A DNA stretch of 64,000 nucleotides from Listeria_A hofi (lineage in GTDB: Bacteria; Bacillota; Bacilli; Lactobacillales; Listeriaceae), in NCBI RefSeq assembly GCF_963575615.1, contig NZ_CAUYTL010000013.1, positions 3,169 through 67,168 of the forward strand, in the 5' to 3' direction. The notes beneath the pieces were generated by a model. It saw only the letters and a program-made list of their open reading frames with translations. It did no database searches and was not told where the DNA came from. Below, piece by piece: positions 52,504 to 62,069 of this stretch. The position numbers and the translations under genes were made by a program. Positions within the stretch are counted from its first letter, which is position 1, and each line of letters begins with the position of its first letter.

Positions 52504-52613
52504 ACATGTGCTGGATATGAGACTGTGATATGAAAAAACTGTCTAAACTGGAAAAAATAGTAGAATTTTTTCTAATGTCTAATGAAGCCCTAAAAAAGAC
52601 CTCTCAGCGTGTC

Positions 52614-52726
52614 GACAAACGCTCATTTTCGTCGTTAAAAACTCCGTTCCAGTGCTCACGTACTCTAGTACGCTCCGCGCTGGTACTCCCTTTTGCCTAG
52701 AAACTAAGCATTTGTCGACACGCTGA
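52614..52726. repeat. palindromic dispersed element with GTCGAC ends
   Basis: Left arm TCAGCGTGTCGACAAACGCT (52614-52633) and right arm AGCATTTGTCGACACGCTGA (52707-52726) are near-perfect inverted copies. The middle contains CGTACTCTAGTACG, itself a palindrome. A partial copy lies at 42849-42881. It looks like a non-coding mobile or terminator-like repeat. Confidence 0.7.
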
Positions 52727-52768
52727 AGTTTAGTGGGAAATCATGTGAAGCAGTTTTTCTACAGTCTG

Positions 52769-52797
52769 AGAGGCCTAAAAAAGACCTCTTTTTTATC
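52769..52797. terminator. terminator-like hairpin between converging genes
   Basis: AGAGG and CCTCT arms around CCTAAAAAAGA, with a T run on the plus-strand side, lie between the acetyltransferase and the converging siderophore-transporter operon. Confidence 0.6.
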
Positions 52798-53737
52798 AAT
52801 TAAAACTATCTCCAACTTCTTTCACCATCTCCGAAACAGACTCCAATCCGCCGCCAGAAAGGTACCAATACTCTGGGTTCAAGTAAACAACGTGCCCATT
52901 CTTATAAGCATTTGTCTTCTTCACAAGGTCATTTTCTACTACCGATTTCGCCGATGACTCCCCACCAATCGCTGCACCACGATCAATCACATACAGATAA
53001 TCAGGATTTTTTTCTGCGATATACTCCGATGAAATACTCTGACCATGTGTTGATGCTTCAATTTTTGGATCAGCTGGTGTCACGCCTAGTACATCATGAA
53101 TCAACCCAAAACGTGAGCCAGGTCCATATGCACTCATTTTGCCATCGTTGGCTAGAATTATCAGCCCTGTTTTCCCCGCCGGCACGCTTGCTTTCACATC
53201 TGCAACTTGCTTATCAATTGCCTCCAATTGCTTTTTAGCCTCATCCTCTTTCCCAAAAATACTCGCTATCGTGTTCACATTCGCATGAAACGACTTCATA
53301 TAATCCGCCGTATCCACACCTTGATAAATCGTTGGTGCAATATCAGAAAATTTATCATAAGAATCGGATTGGCGACCAGAAATAATATTCAAATCCGGCG
53401 CCGCCTCGTTTATTTTCTCAAAATCAGGTTCTTTTAAGCCGCCAAGATCCGCATATTTATTACCTGCAAAAGCATCTAAATACTTCGGCAAAGATTGTTT
53501 CGGCAAACCAACAACATTTTTAGACAAATCAAGTGCCTGCAACGTATCTAACGTTCCAAAATCAAAAACAACTACCTTATCAGGATTTTGCTTCACTTTC
53601 GTTTCCCCAAGTTCATGCTTAATCGTCAGTTCTTTCGCTGTTTTTTCTTCATCCGCACTCGTTTTTTCGTCCGTCCCGCAAGCAACCGCAAATACTGCCA
53701 ACAACATTAACATTGCAACCATTAATAATTTCTTCAT
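52796..53737 (-). CDS. yclQ: siderophore-binding lipoprotein (YclQ-like)
   Basis: 313 residues. Lipoprotein signal with Cys20 in FAVACG; binding-protein fold with KVVVFDFGTLDTLQALD, KYADLGGLKEPDFEKINEAAPDLNIISGRQS and a C-terminal GGGLESVSEMVKEV. It resembles YclQ/CeuE-type binders of catecholate siderophores (petrobactin in Bacillus); the actual ligand is inferred. It is the last gene of the yclNOPQ-like operon. Confidence 0.86.
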   Translation of the reverse strand: MKKLLMVAMLMLLAVFAVACGTDEKTSADEEKTAKELTIKHELGETKVKQNPDKVVVFDFGTLDTLQALDLSKNVVGLPKQSLPKYLDAFAGNKYADLGGLKEPDFEKINEAAPDLNIISGRQSDSYDKFSDIAPTIYQGVDTADYMKSFHANVNTIASIFGKEDEAKKQLEAIDKQVADVKASVPAGKTGLIILANDGKMSAYGPGSRFGLIHDVLGVTPADPKIEASTHGQSISSEYIAEKNPDYLYVIDRGAAIGGESSAKSVVENDLVKKTNAYKNGHVVYLNPEYWYLSGGGLESVSEMVKEVGDSFN

Positions 53738-53815
53738 CTACTTCAACCACCCTTATTTATCTATTTTTGAACCTATTATTCCGTGTCATGCCAACTGTTT
53801 CGCACCTCACCTCCT

Positions 53816-54574
53816 TCATTTAAAGTACACGCCAATCCGATCATTATTAATTAGCGAAATCGGAATCGGCATATCAAAAACACGCGACAACACATCCTCC
53901 TGAATTATATCCTCCGTCCGCCCATTCGCTACAATCGCCCCATTTTTCAATGCCACAATCGAGTCCGAATAACACGATGCAAAATTAATATCATGCAACA
54001 CCAACAATACTGTCTTATCCAACTCGTCCACTAAGCGCCGCAACAACCGCATCATCTGTACCGAATGCTTCATATCTAAATTATTTAGCGGCTCATCCAG
54101 CAAAATATAATCCGTATCCTGCGCAATAATCATCGCAATATAAGCCCGCTGTTGCTGACCACCACTAAGCTCATCCAAATAACGCGATGCCAAATCCTGC
54201 AGCTCCATATAATTAAGCGCCATTTCAATAAACGCCTCATCCTCTTTATGTAACCTTCCTTTTGAATGCGGAAAACGCCCAAATGCAACCAAGTCCCGCA
54301 CCGTCAAACGCATCGTCATATGATTGCTCTGCTTCAAAATCGACAACCGTTTCGCCAAATCATCAGACTTCCAATCATCAAGCGCCATGCCATCTACCAA
54401 AACCTCACCATTATCCGCTTTCATTAACCGCGCGATAATCGAAAGCAATGTACTTTTTCCCGCGCCATTTGCTCCAATAAATGACACAATCTGTTTTCCA
54501 GTAATTGCCAAATCAATTGCTTGAAGCACCGTCTTTGTCCCATAATTTTTGCCCAAATTCCGCACCTCAATCAT
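53816..54574 (-). CDS. yclP: siderophore ABC transporter ATPase (YclP-like)
   Basis: 252 residues: Walker A FIGANGAGKSTLLSI, signature LSGGQQQRAYIAMIIAQ, Walker B YILLDEPLNNLD and switch His LVLHDINFA. ATG 54574 is chosen with GAGGGGCAAAATT upstream; it overlaps the permease stop by 4 nt. Confidence 0.88.
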   Translation of the reverse strand: MIEVRNLGKNYGTKTVLQAIDLAITGKQIVSFIGANGAGKSTLLSIIARLMKADNGEVLVDGMALDDWKSDDLAKRLSILKQSNHMTMRLTVRDLVAFGRFPHSKGRLHKEDEAFIEMALNYMELQDLASRYLDELSGGQQQRAYIAMIIAQDTDYILLDEPLNNLDMKHSVQMMRLLRRLVDELDKTVLLVLHDINFASCYSDSIVALKNGAIVANGRTEDIIQEDVLSRVFDMPIPISLINNDRIGVYFK

Positions 54575-55512
54575 AATTTTGCCCCTCTCAAAAGTAAGTA
54601 CAAGAAATAAATGCCACCGCATAAATTGATAATCACACTAATCGGCGTATCAAAATGAAACACCCGTTCCGCTAACAACTGCCCGCCAACAAGCGCTACC
54701 AAACTTATCAAACTTGCCCCAACTAGTAACGTCACATGTCGATGCGTTTTCAAAAACTGATATGCTACATTCGCCACAATCAATCCTAAAAACGTAATCG
54801 GTCCAACAAGCGCCGTCGCAACAGAAACTAGCACCACAATAATGAGTAGCAATTGCTTCACGATTTTGTTATAGGGAACGCCCAAATTCACCGCATGATC
54901 CTTGCCAAGCGCCAACACATCTAAATACTTCACAAATCGTAATAAATAAAGCATTGCCGCAACGAAAATAAGCACCGCAATTAGCAAAATCGACGTGTTC
55001 ACATTATTAAAACTTGCAAACATCTTATCCTGCACAATCTGGAACTCATTCGGATCAATCAACATCTCCATAAACGACGAAAAGCTACCAAAAAAAGTCC
55101 CGCATACAATCCCAACTAGCAACAAGAAATAAATATTTCGCCCATTCCGCTTAAACATCAACCAATACAGCACAAGCGCAAACCCCATCATCAAAATCAC
55201 CGACAAGAAGAAATTCCAGCGCCCACTCCCAGCCCTCATCAAAGCTTGAGAACCAAAAATAAACACGAGCGACGTCTGCAATAACATGTATAACGAATCC
55301 AGTCCCATAATCGATGGCGTCAAAATTTTATTCTGCGTAATCGTCTGAAAAATCACTGTCGAAACTGCAATCGAAATCCCAGTGAAAACAATTGCAACAA
55401 GTTTTGACGATCTTAACTCCAACGCAAAAGCCGGATTTCCTCCCATGAACAAAAACAAATAACTCGCCACCAAAATCACAACTATACACGCTAAAATCAA
55501 ATTTTTACGCAT
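54571..55512 (-). CDS. yclO: siderophore ABC transporter permease (YclO-like)
   Basis: 313 residues, about nine helices, FecCD family, with QTITQNKILTPSIMGLDSLY and the coupling loop LVGPITFLGLIVANVAYQFLKTHRH. It pairs with the YclN-like permease, whose end it overlaps by 8 nt. Confidence 0.88.
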   Translation of the reverse strand: MRKNLILACIVVILVASYLFLFMGGNPAFALELRSSKLVAIVFTGISIAVSTVIFQTITQNKILTPSIMGLDSLYMLLQTSLVFIFGSQALMRAGSGRWNFFLSVILMMGFALVLYWLMFKRNGRNIYFLLLVGIVCGTFFGSFSSFMEMLIDPNEFQIVQDKMFASFNNVNTSILLIAVLIFVAAMLYLLRFVKYLDVLALGKDHAVNLGVPYNKIVKQLLLIIVVLVSVATALVGPITFLGLIVANVAYQFLKTHRHVTLLVGASLISLVALVGGQLLAERVFHFDTPISVIINLCGGIYFLYLLLRGAKL

Positions 55513-56455
55513 AAACTTTTCTCCTCATTAGCAGATAAATAAAAATCGCGCTCCCAATAATACCCACCATCAAACTAATTGATACCTCATATGGATAAAT
55601 AATCACCCGACCAAGCACATCACAAAACAGCAAGAAAGTCGCACCAAAAATCGCCGTATCAAGCAAAGTGTTCTTTATATTATCCCCGCGATAAATCGAC
55701 ACAATATTCGGGACAATTAATCCAAGAAAAGGTATCATGCCAACCGTCAACACAACAGCTGCCGTAATAAATGCTACAATCACCAACCCAATCCGCATGA
55801 TCGCTTTGTACGACAATCCCAAATTCCGTGAAAACGTCTCGCCCATCCCCGCAACCGTAAACTGATTTGCATACAAATACGCAATGACAAGCAATGGAAT
55901 CGCAACATAAAGCAATTCATACCGCCCTTTTAACACCATCGAGAAATCTCCCTGCAACCAAGAGGAAATATTTTGAATCAAATCAAACTTATAGGCAAAA
56001 AAAGTCGTAATCGAACTGAGAATACCACCAAACATCAGACCTACAAGCGGAATAAAGATCGTATCCTTAAATGGAATTCGCTCCAAAATGTGCATGAATA
56101 TAAATGTCCCAAGAAGTGCGAACAAGAACGCTACCCCCATCTTCACCAGAGGACTTGCCGTCGTGAAAACAAGCAAAGACATCAGTATCCCTAGTCTCGC
56201 GGCATCCATTGTTCCTGCCGTCGTTGGCGAAACAAACTTGTTCTGAGTCAAACTCTGCATAATCATCCCACAAATACTAATACCAGCACCAGCCAAAATA
56301 ATGCTAATAAGCCGAGGAATCCGACTTATCAAAATAATATCCCATTGTTCTTTCGTCAAATCAAAAATATGTAAAATAGAAATTTTCTGTACACCGACAA
56401 AAACAGAAAGTAGCGCCAATAACAGAAAAACAATAATAAGTATCGCCCTCTTCAA
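55505..56455 (-). CDS. yclN: siderophore ABC transporter permease (YclN-like)
   Basis: About 316 residues, FecCD family, with SRIPRLISIILAGAGISICGMIMQSLTQNKFVSPTTAGTMDAARLG and GMIPFLGLIVPNIVSIYRGDN. The TTG at 56455 is chosen because AAAGGTGG lies 8 nt upstream; a GTG four codons earlier overlaps that site. It is the first gene of the operon, 23 nt after the Fur box. Confidence 0.87.
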   Translation of the reverse strand: MKRAILIIVFLLLALLSVFVGVQKISILHIFDLTKEQWDIILISRIPRLISIILAGAGISICGMIMQSLTQNKFVSPTTAGTMDAARLGILMSLLVFTTASPLVKMGVAFLFALLGTFIFMHILERIPFKDTIFIPLVGLMFGGILSSITTFFAYKFDLIQNISSWLQGDFSMVLKGRYELLYVAIPLLVIAYLYANQFTVAGMGETFSRNLGLSYKAIMRIGLVIVAFITAAVVLTVGMIPFLGLIVPNIVSIYRGDNIKNTLLDTAIFGATFLLFCDVLGRVIIYPYEVSISLMVGIIGSAIFIYLLMRRKVYA

Positions 56456-56477
56456 GCAATCACCCACCTTTATAATT

Positions 56478-56496
56478 GAGAATGATTTTCATTATC
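56478..56496 (-). promoter_or_regulatory. Fur box before the yclNOPQ-like operon
   Basis: GAGAATGATTTTCATTATC matches the 19-bp Fur consensus GATAATGATAATCATTATC at 16 positions. It lies over the promoter region, so iron should repress the operon. Confidence 0.85.
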
Positions 56497-56671
56497 GTTT
56501 ATAAAACCTATTCTAATAGATAGAATCATGCTTGTCAAGGTCATATTACATATAGAAGCAAACAAAAAATGCCTCTATTTTAAGAGACACATCTACGCTT
56601 ATTTTCTATCCCACAATCCGTGTTTTAACTCTACCTTCTTAGGGTAAGGAACACAAAGGAGGTTTTAAAAA

Positions 56672-56842
56672 ATGACCAATTCTAAGAAAAGTCAGACCTC
56701 AGAAGCGATTCAAACACCAAAAATCAGTGACGCTTTTCCACATGACAAAGAGAAAAAACCGTTCGCCGATAATTTACATGGGAAGCCACATCAACAAGTG
56801 CAGGACTCCCATCAACAATTCCATCGTAAAATTCTAAAGTAA
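56672..56842 (+). CDS. small hydrophilic His/Gln-rich protein
   Basis: 56 residues, no recognised domain: begins MTNSKKSQTSEAIQTPK, contains FPHDKEKKPFADN and a C-terminal HGKPHQQVQDSHQQFHRKI with five histidines. Very strong AAAGGAGG, 8 nt before the ATG, and its own terminator support a real gene. The role is unknown; metal binding is possible from the histidines. Confidence 0.75.
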   Translation: MTNSKKSQTSEAIQTPKISDAFPHDKEKKPFADNLHGKPHQQVQDSHQQFHRKILK

Positions 56843-56850
56843 AAATACTA

Positions 56851-56890
56851 ATCTCCAAAGGTTTAGTTTACGACCTTTGGAGATTTTTTG
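56851..56890. terminator. bidirectional terminator
   Basis: ATCTCCAAAGGT (56851-56862) pairs with ACCTTTGGAGAT (56873-56884), with a T run after it, between the small His-rich gene and the converging LapA-like gene. Confidence 0.88.
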
Positions 56891-56901
56891 TCCGTATTAT
56901 G

Positions 56902-57120
56902 TTATTTTGCGCCTTTTCTCTTTTTCCTCGCTTTGTAATAATTAAAACAATACACCATCAAGATTCCTGCTACAACCGAGCCTAAAATCACGACAATAAG
57001 AGGCCATTGCACTGTCCAGAATAGTAATTGAACGTCTACTGTGCCCATATTGGTTGTCCCAAACACGATAATCAAAATAGCGATAATAATCCCGACTATT
57101 ACTTGCCACTGCACCTTCAT
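56902..57120 (-). CDS. LapA-like (DUF1049) small membrane protein
   Basis: 72 residues with two helices (WQVIVGIIIAILIIVFGTTN and WPLIVVILGSVVAGILMVYCF) and the NMGTVDVQLLFWTVQWPL loop typical of LapA/DUF1049, then a basic tail (KARKKRKGAK). In other bacteria LapA/LapB act in envelope assembly; here the role is unknown. ATG 57120 follows GGAGTGAGTGCA. Confidence 0.85.
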   Translation of the reverse strand: MKVQWQVIVGIIIAILIIVFGTTNMGTVDVQLLFWTVQWPLIVVILGSVVAGILMVYCFNYYKARKKRKGAK

Positions 57121-57479
57121 TGCACTCACTCCTTCTATGAATCTACTCACTTATAAGTATACCCACTTTAGAACGCAAGTGTCCATTATTATTCGATAAC
57201 TTCACTAGAAAAGAAATGTTCACAAACTTGAGAAATTCTAAATCCCGAAAAGCATTGCACAACAACGCTTGCAAATACTAATTAAAGCACTCATTTCATA
57301 GCTTGATATAACTTTGTCCAACTTTACCATTTCAAAACTGGACAAATTAGCAATATGTTTGTATTGCTTATATGCAAGCGTAGTCATAGTATAAAGATAT
57401 ACAATGACTATTAACAACAAAAGAATGAACGCAAATGCAACTTTCAATCGGGAAATTTTCTGCGAAAGGAAGAAACATA
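57121..57479. other. intergenic region upstream of the PRD regulator
   Basis: 359 nt, AT-rich. It includes the promoter side of the LapA-like gene and of the PRD regulator. A hydrophobic minus-strand frame (57238-57495) lacks a ribosome site and overlaps the regulator start, so I do not call it. No operator is recognised. Confidence 0.5.
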
Positions 57480-59573
57480 ATGTATCTATCGGCACGCTCC
57501 CGTATCATTTTAGAAAAAATCTTGGCTGTTCCTGATGACATCTCCATTGCGCAACTCGCGTCAGACCTAGATGTCAGCGAAAGGACCGTGCGTCGCGATT
57601 TAAAAGAAGTCGGTGAAACGCTACAGGACTTCAAACTAAATTTAGTTAAACATGGAAGTAAGCTTACAGTCACCGGCGCATCTATCCATCGTGAACGCAT
57701 TCAAAAGAACATATTAGATCTCGTCAATAACGAATTTACACCTTTTGAAAGGCAACAAATTATTTTGCGAGTGCTCTTAAATGAGTCTGAGCCTGTAAAA
57801 TTGATTGCGCTTGCCAACGAACTTTCTGTCACTGTTGCGACTGTGAGCAGTGATTTGACGCGCCTTGAAGAAGATTGGAATGGTAAAATCCATATCAAAC
57901 GAAAGCGTGGCATCGGCGTTGAACTTGAATCTTCCGTCTTAGAAAAGCGTGAACTCCTCGGTGAACTGCTAGTAATGACGGTTCCAAAGATTAAGCTCTA
58001 CAGAATGTTTAGCGATATTCTAGACGATAACAATGCAGCGATTGATGAGCGAATTGCTGATTTCATCGACATCTCGCTTTTGCAAATGTGCGATCCTATA
58101 ATGACGAAATGGTTGAAAAAGCTCTCCTATGAAATTAGTAATGACTCTTACATAAATGTGCTCACCTATCTCATGATTACGATTCAGCAAATTCCAAAAG
58201 GGAAAATTATCGCAAAAACCGGCGGCAATCATGTATTCCTCCAAGAATATCCAGAATACGACATTGCAGAACGAATTTTACGAGATTGTTTACCTGATTT
58301 TGCGGAAATTCCCGATAGTGAAATTGCAGAGCTAACGATGCTAGTCCTGGAATCTGAAATCCGTCGTGGCCAAGATGTTTTTTATCGCAACGAAAAAGTA
58401 CAAGCTATTCGAATCGCGAAAAAGCTAATTTCCCGTGTTGCTAAAGAAATCAATACACCGCTATCGCAAATCACGGTTCTAAAAGGGCTTACCGAACATA
58501 TCCAATACTCTATCATCCGATTGAAGAAAAAAATGCCGATGAGCAATCCACTACTCGAAATGATTAAAGCCGAATTTCCGGATCTTTTTAAAATCGTTCA
58601 TAACGCTGCGTGTGACGCTTATCCATTTACAGAAATTCCCGAAGAAGAGACTGGATTTATCGTTCTCCATTTCGAAGCAGCAATTATCCATTCTGAAAAT
58701 ATGCGACCATACAGTGCGCTCATCGTAACATCTCGTAGCAGTGGGATTAACACTTGGCTCCAAGCTCGCTTTAGGAAGCGCTTACCTAAATTAAAAAAAA
58801 TGAAATTCATCACACCAATTGACCTCATGAAGGAAACCAATCTGGAAAAATACGATATGATTCTCTCCACATCTCACTTGGAGAATTTCACACACGATTA
58901 TCAATTTATCAGCATTTTTTTCACGAATAATGAAATCAATGCTATCAACAAAAAGCTCGAAAAAATCGCAAATCGTAAGCAAAATGAAGCTTTCCCGATG
59001 GATCCCGTGACAACGACTGATTTTGAGACAGCATTATCAAGCTTGACTGCTATGCAAACCTATTACCAACTAATTATTTCACTAATTAAAGCGACTCATT
59101 TTACAGCGAGTAGCGTAATGACACGAAATTTAGAAGACAATCTCCGCGCCTTCAGTCAAGAAATGGCTCATAGAACGGGGTTCGTAGCCGATAATCTCTA
59201 CAATAAACTGAACAAACATGAAAACAAGCGTAAAGTCTTAGCCTGCGGAACAAATACAGCCATGTTTCTTATCAATACGGAGGTGGAAACGGCTTCGATT
59301 CACGTCTTCAATTCGAAGCATAATTTAGAAATGCATATCGCATCAGAGGGCAAAGTCAACATTACAACCATTCTCGTTTTCCTACTTCCAAACACATTAT
59401 CCAGCGAAGAAATCGAGATTTTCACCTACTTAATTACAATGTTGACAGAAGATGAAATCGCTAGCACTAAGATTGAATCCGACAATCCAGCAAAAATTAA
59501 AAATCTGATTTTATCGATACTTCAAGAGTTTTTAGAACAGAAAAATATCAACCATATCGTGACCGATTACTAA
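57480..59573 (+). CDS. BglG/MtlR-type PRD transcriptional regulator
   Basis: 697 residues. Two N-terminal helix-turn-helix regions (SIAQLASDLDVSERTVRRDLKEVGE about 20-45; VKLIALANELSVTVATVSSDLTRLEEDW about 100-130), PRD1 (about 175-290), PRD2 (about 310-400), an EIIB-like segment (about 405-480) and an EIIA-like C-terminus. PRD2 keeps its histidines (LTEHIQYS and VLHFEAA), but PRD1 lacks both (LTYLMITI and ELTMLVLES), and the EIIB-like loop has VTSRSSG with no Cys. No PTS gene adjoins; the threonine operon does. ATG 57480 has AAAGGAAG upstream. Confidence 0.85.
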   Translation: MYLSARSRIILEKILAVPDDISIAQLASDLDVSERTVRRDLKEVGETLQDFKLNLVKHGSKLTVTGASIHRERIQKNILDLVNNEFTPFERQQIILRVLLNESEPVKLIALANELSVTVATVSSDLTRLEEDWNGKIHIKRKRGIGVELESSVLEKRELLGELLVMTVPKIKLYRMFSDILDDNNAAIDERIADFIDISLLQMCDPIMTKWLKKLSYEISNDSYINVLTYLMITIQQIPKGKIIAKTGGNHVFLQEYPEYDIAERILRDCLPDFAEIPDSEIAELTMLVLESEIRRGQDVFYRNEKVQAIRIAKKLISRVAKEINTPLSQITVLKGLTEHIQYSIIRLKKKMPMSNPLLEMIKAEFPDLFKIVHNAACDAYPFTEIPEEETGFIVLHFEAAIIHSENMRPYSALIVTSRSSGINTWLQARFRKRLPKLKKMKFITPIDLMKETNLEKYDMILSTSHLENFTHDYQFISIFFTNNEINAINKKLEKIANRKQNEAFPMDPVTTTDFETALSSLTAMQTYYQLIISLIKATHFTASSVMTRNLEDNLRAFSQEMAHRTGFVADNLYNKLNKHENKRKVLACGTNTAMFLINTEVETASIHVFNSKHNLEMHIASEGKVNITTILVFLLPNTLSSEEIEIFTYLITMLTEDEIASTKIESDNPAKIKNLILSILQEFLEQKNINHIVTDY

Positions 59574-59672
59574 TCTTATTTTGGCATTACCGCGTCGTCC
59601 CTGCTATCAAACCCCATCCGATGCTAGGACACGTGATAATATATAATAAATTTCTTAGGAGGAATCTCTTAC

Positions 59673-60857
59673 ATGACAGTTTTAAAAGACTTTCTAGAAC
59701 CACAATTACAAGCATTGCGAGATCACGGACTTTACAACACTATTGATACCGTAGAAGGACCTAATGGCGCAAAAATTAAAGTAAACGGTGCTACGTTAAT
59801 CAATCTTTCTTCCAATAATTATCTAGGTTTTGCAAATGACGACCGTCTGAAACAGAAATGCATTGAAGCGACCGAACAATATGGCGTTGGAGCTGGAGCC
59901 GTCCGCACGATTAACGGCACGATGACCATCCATGATGAACTAGAAGCAAGGCTCGCAGAATTCAAACATACCGAAGCCGCCATCGCATTCCAATCCGGTT
60001 TCAACTGTAACATGGGAGCAATCTCTGCCGTTATGACAAAAAAAGATGCTATCATTTCCGATGAACTGAACCACGCGTCTATCATAGACGGTTGCCGCCT
60101 CTCTGGTGCCAAAGTATTGCGCGCCAAACATCAAGATATGGACGATCTTCGCCGCGTCGCCAAAGAAGCCACAGAAAGCGGTCAATATGAGAAAATTATG
60201 TACATCACGGATGGCGTTTTTTCTATGGATGGCGATGTTGCCAAAATCCCTGAAATCGTCGCTATTGCAGAAGAATTTGGCTTAATTACTTATGTAGATG
60301 ACGCGCACGGCTCAGGCGTAATGGGAAATGGTGCTGGAACTGTTAAACACTTTAATATGTCCGATAAAATCGATTTCCAAATGGGCACATTATCCAAAGC
60401 AATTGGTGTTGTAGGTGGCTATGTTGCAGGTTCACAACAGCTAATTGATTGGCTCAAAGTGCGCGCTAGACCATTCTTATTTTCCACATCTTTAACACCA
60501 GGAGCCGCTGCCGCTTGTATCGAAGCTATCGATATCATGGAGCATGACCCAGAGCGCATGGAAAAGCTATGGGAAAATGGCACCTACTTAAAAGCTGGAT
60601 TAGCGAAATTAGGTTTTGACATCGGACACTCCGAGACACCAATCACACCGTGCATCATTGGCGACGAAAATCTGACACAGCAATTTTCTCGCCGCTTACT
60701 GGAAGAAGGAGTTTACGCGAAATCAATCGTCTTCCCAACGGTTCCAAAAGGTACTGGGCGCGTTCGAAATATGCCAACCGCAGCCCATACGAAAGAAATG
60801 CTCGATGAAGTATTAGCAACATACGAAAAAGTAGGAAAAGAACTTAAAGTTATTTAA
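59673..60857 (+). CDS. kbl: 2-amino-3-ketobutyrate CoA ligase (glycine C-acetyltransferase)
   Basis: 394 residues of the PLP alpha-oxoamine synthase family: NNYLGFAND, VGAGAVRTINGTMTIHDELE, AFQSGFNCNMGAI, YVDDAHGSGVMG and the PLP lysine in GTLSKAIGVVGGYVAG. It splits 2-amino-3-ketobutyrate with CoA into glycine and acetyl-CoA, the second step of threonine breakdown. Its partner dehydrogenase is the next gene. TAGGAGGAATCTCTTAC precedes the ATG. Confidence 0.95.
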   Translation: MTVLKDFLEPQLQALRDHGLYNTIDTVEGPNGAKIKVNGATLINLSSNNYLGFANDDRLKQKCIEATEQYGVGAGAVRTINGTMTIHDELEARLAEFKHTEAAIAFQSGFNCNMGAISAVMTKKDAIISDELNHASIIDGCRLSGAKVLRAKHQDMDDLRRVAKEATESGQYEKIMYITDGVFSMDGDVAKIPEIVAIAEEFGLITYVDDAHGSGVMGNGAGTVKHFNMSDKIDFQMGTLSKAIGVVGGYVAGSQQLIDWLKVRARPFLFSTSLTPGAAAACIEAIDIMEHDPERMEKLWENGTYLKAGLAKLGFDIGHSETPITPCIIGDENLTQQFSRRLLEEGVYAKSIVFPTVPKGTGRVRNMPTAAHTKEMLDEVLATYEKVGKELKVI

Positions 60858-61071
60858 CCTAGCTGGGAGAAAGTGATTTCAAGCACACTTTCATTCCCTC
60901 CTAGAACAAACCATTCACTCAAAACGTGTGATAAAAGAACAAAAAAGAGCAACTGAGTGTACATTCTTCCCAATGTGCACCCAGCCGAATACTCTTTCTA
61001 ACACCAAACTTAATTATACCACTAAAAAAACATATATAAATACGATTTCTAATACAATGGAGGTTTTTTTA
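60858..61071 (+). other. structured spacer between kbl and the threonine dehydrogenase gene
   Basis: Contains GGGA..AAAGTG/CACTTT..TCCC near 60864-60898, then GTGTACATT/AATGTGCAC (about 60957-60980) inside outer AAAGAG/CTCTTT arms. There is no clear poly-T tail, so these may be RNA folds that tune tdh or weak terminators. Confidence 0.5.
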
Positions 61072-62043
61072 ATGAAAAAAGTACTTATTACTGGTTGTTT
61101 AGGTCAAATTGGCTCTGAATTAACGATGCGTCTACGCGCTGAAAATGGTGCAGATAGTGTTATCGCAACAGATATTCGCCGCATCACTGGCAACGAAGTT
61201 ATTGAAAGCGGTCCTTTTGAAATTTTAGATGTTACCGATAAAGATAAAATGATGGATATCGCGCGAGCATATGAAGTTGATACAATTATTCATTTGGCAG
61301 CATTGCTCTCTGCGGTTGCCGAAGAAAAACCACAACTTGCATGGAACCTTAATATGGGCGGCCTCGTTAATGCTCTAGAAGTAGCTCGTGAACTCAAACT
61401 AAAATTCTTCACTCCTAGCTCGATTGGCTCGTTCGGACCTGGTACGCCAGCCGATAACACGCCTCAAGACACATTACAACGTCCAACAACGATGTATGGT
61501 GTTACGAAAGTGAGCGGCGAGTTACTTTGCGATTACTATTTTCAAAAATTTGGTGTAGACACACGCGGTGTTCGCTTTCCTGGGCTTATTTCCTATAAAA
61601 CACTTCCGGGTGGCGGAACAACTGATTATGCCGTAGATATATACTACGAAGCGCTTAAAAACAAAACTTACACCTCGTTCATTGATAGAGGAACAAAAAT
61701 GGATATGATGTATATGCCAGATGCTATCGACGCTATTATCAAACTTATGAGAGCGGAACCAAATCGCTTGATTCACCGAAACGCATTTAATATTACTGCG
61801 ATGAGCTTCGAACCAGAGGAAATTGCTTCGTCAATTCGCAAGTTTATTCCGGATTTTGAAATGAAGTACGATGTCGATCCTGTCCGCCAAGCCATTGCAG
61901 ATTCATGGCCTGACTCACTAGATGCAAGCTGCGCTAGAAACGAATGGGATTTTAACCCGCAATATGACCTAGACCGTATGACAAAAGATATGCTAGAAAA
62001 GCTGACAAAAAAGCTAGAAAATGATACAGTAATAAGGCATTAA
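61072..62043 (+). CDS. tdh: SDR-type L-threonine 3-dehydrogenase
   Basis: 323 residues of the extended short-chain dehydrogenase family: NAD motif LITGCLGQIGSEL, ATDIRR, HLAALLSAVAE, SSIGSFGPGTP, active-site YGVTKVSGELL (YxxxK) and RFPGLISYKTLPGGGTTDYAVDIYYEA. This is the epimerase-like threonine dehydrogenase found next to kbl in staphylococci. It makes 2-amino-3-ketobutyrate from threonine with NAD+. ATG 61072 follows GGAGGTTTTTTTA; the longer frame is rejected. Confidence 0.92.
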   Translation: MKKVLITGCLGQIGSELTMRLRAENGADSVIATDIRRITGNEVIESGPFEILDVTDKDKMMDIARAYEVDTIIHLAALLSAVAEEKPQLAWNLNMGGLVNALEVARELKLKFFTPSSIGSFGPGTPADNTPQDTLQRPTTMYGVTKVSGELLCDYYFQKFGVDTRGVRFPGLISYKTLPGGGTTDYAVDIYYEALKNKTYTSFIDRGTKMDMMYMPDAIDAIIKLMRAEPNRLIHRNAFNITAMSFEPEEIASSIRKFIPDFEMKYDVDPVRQAIADSWPDSLDASCARNEWDFNPQYDLDRMTKDMLEKLTKKLENDTVIRH

Positions 62044-62069
62044 TAAATTTCTATTTTTAATAAAACAAC

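Noticed and set aside
57238..57495. Minus-strand 85-codon hydrophobic frame
   Set aside because: No ribosome site at any start, and it overlaps the start of the PRD regulator on the other strand; composition follows from the AT-rich promoter region.
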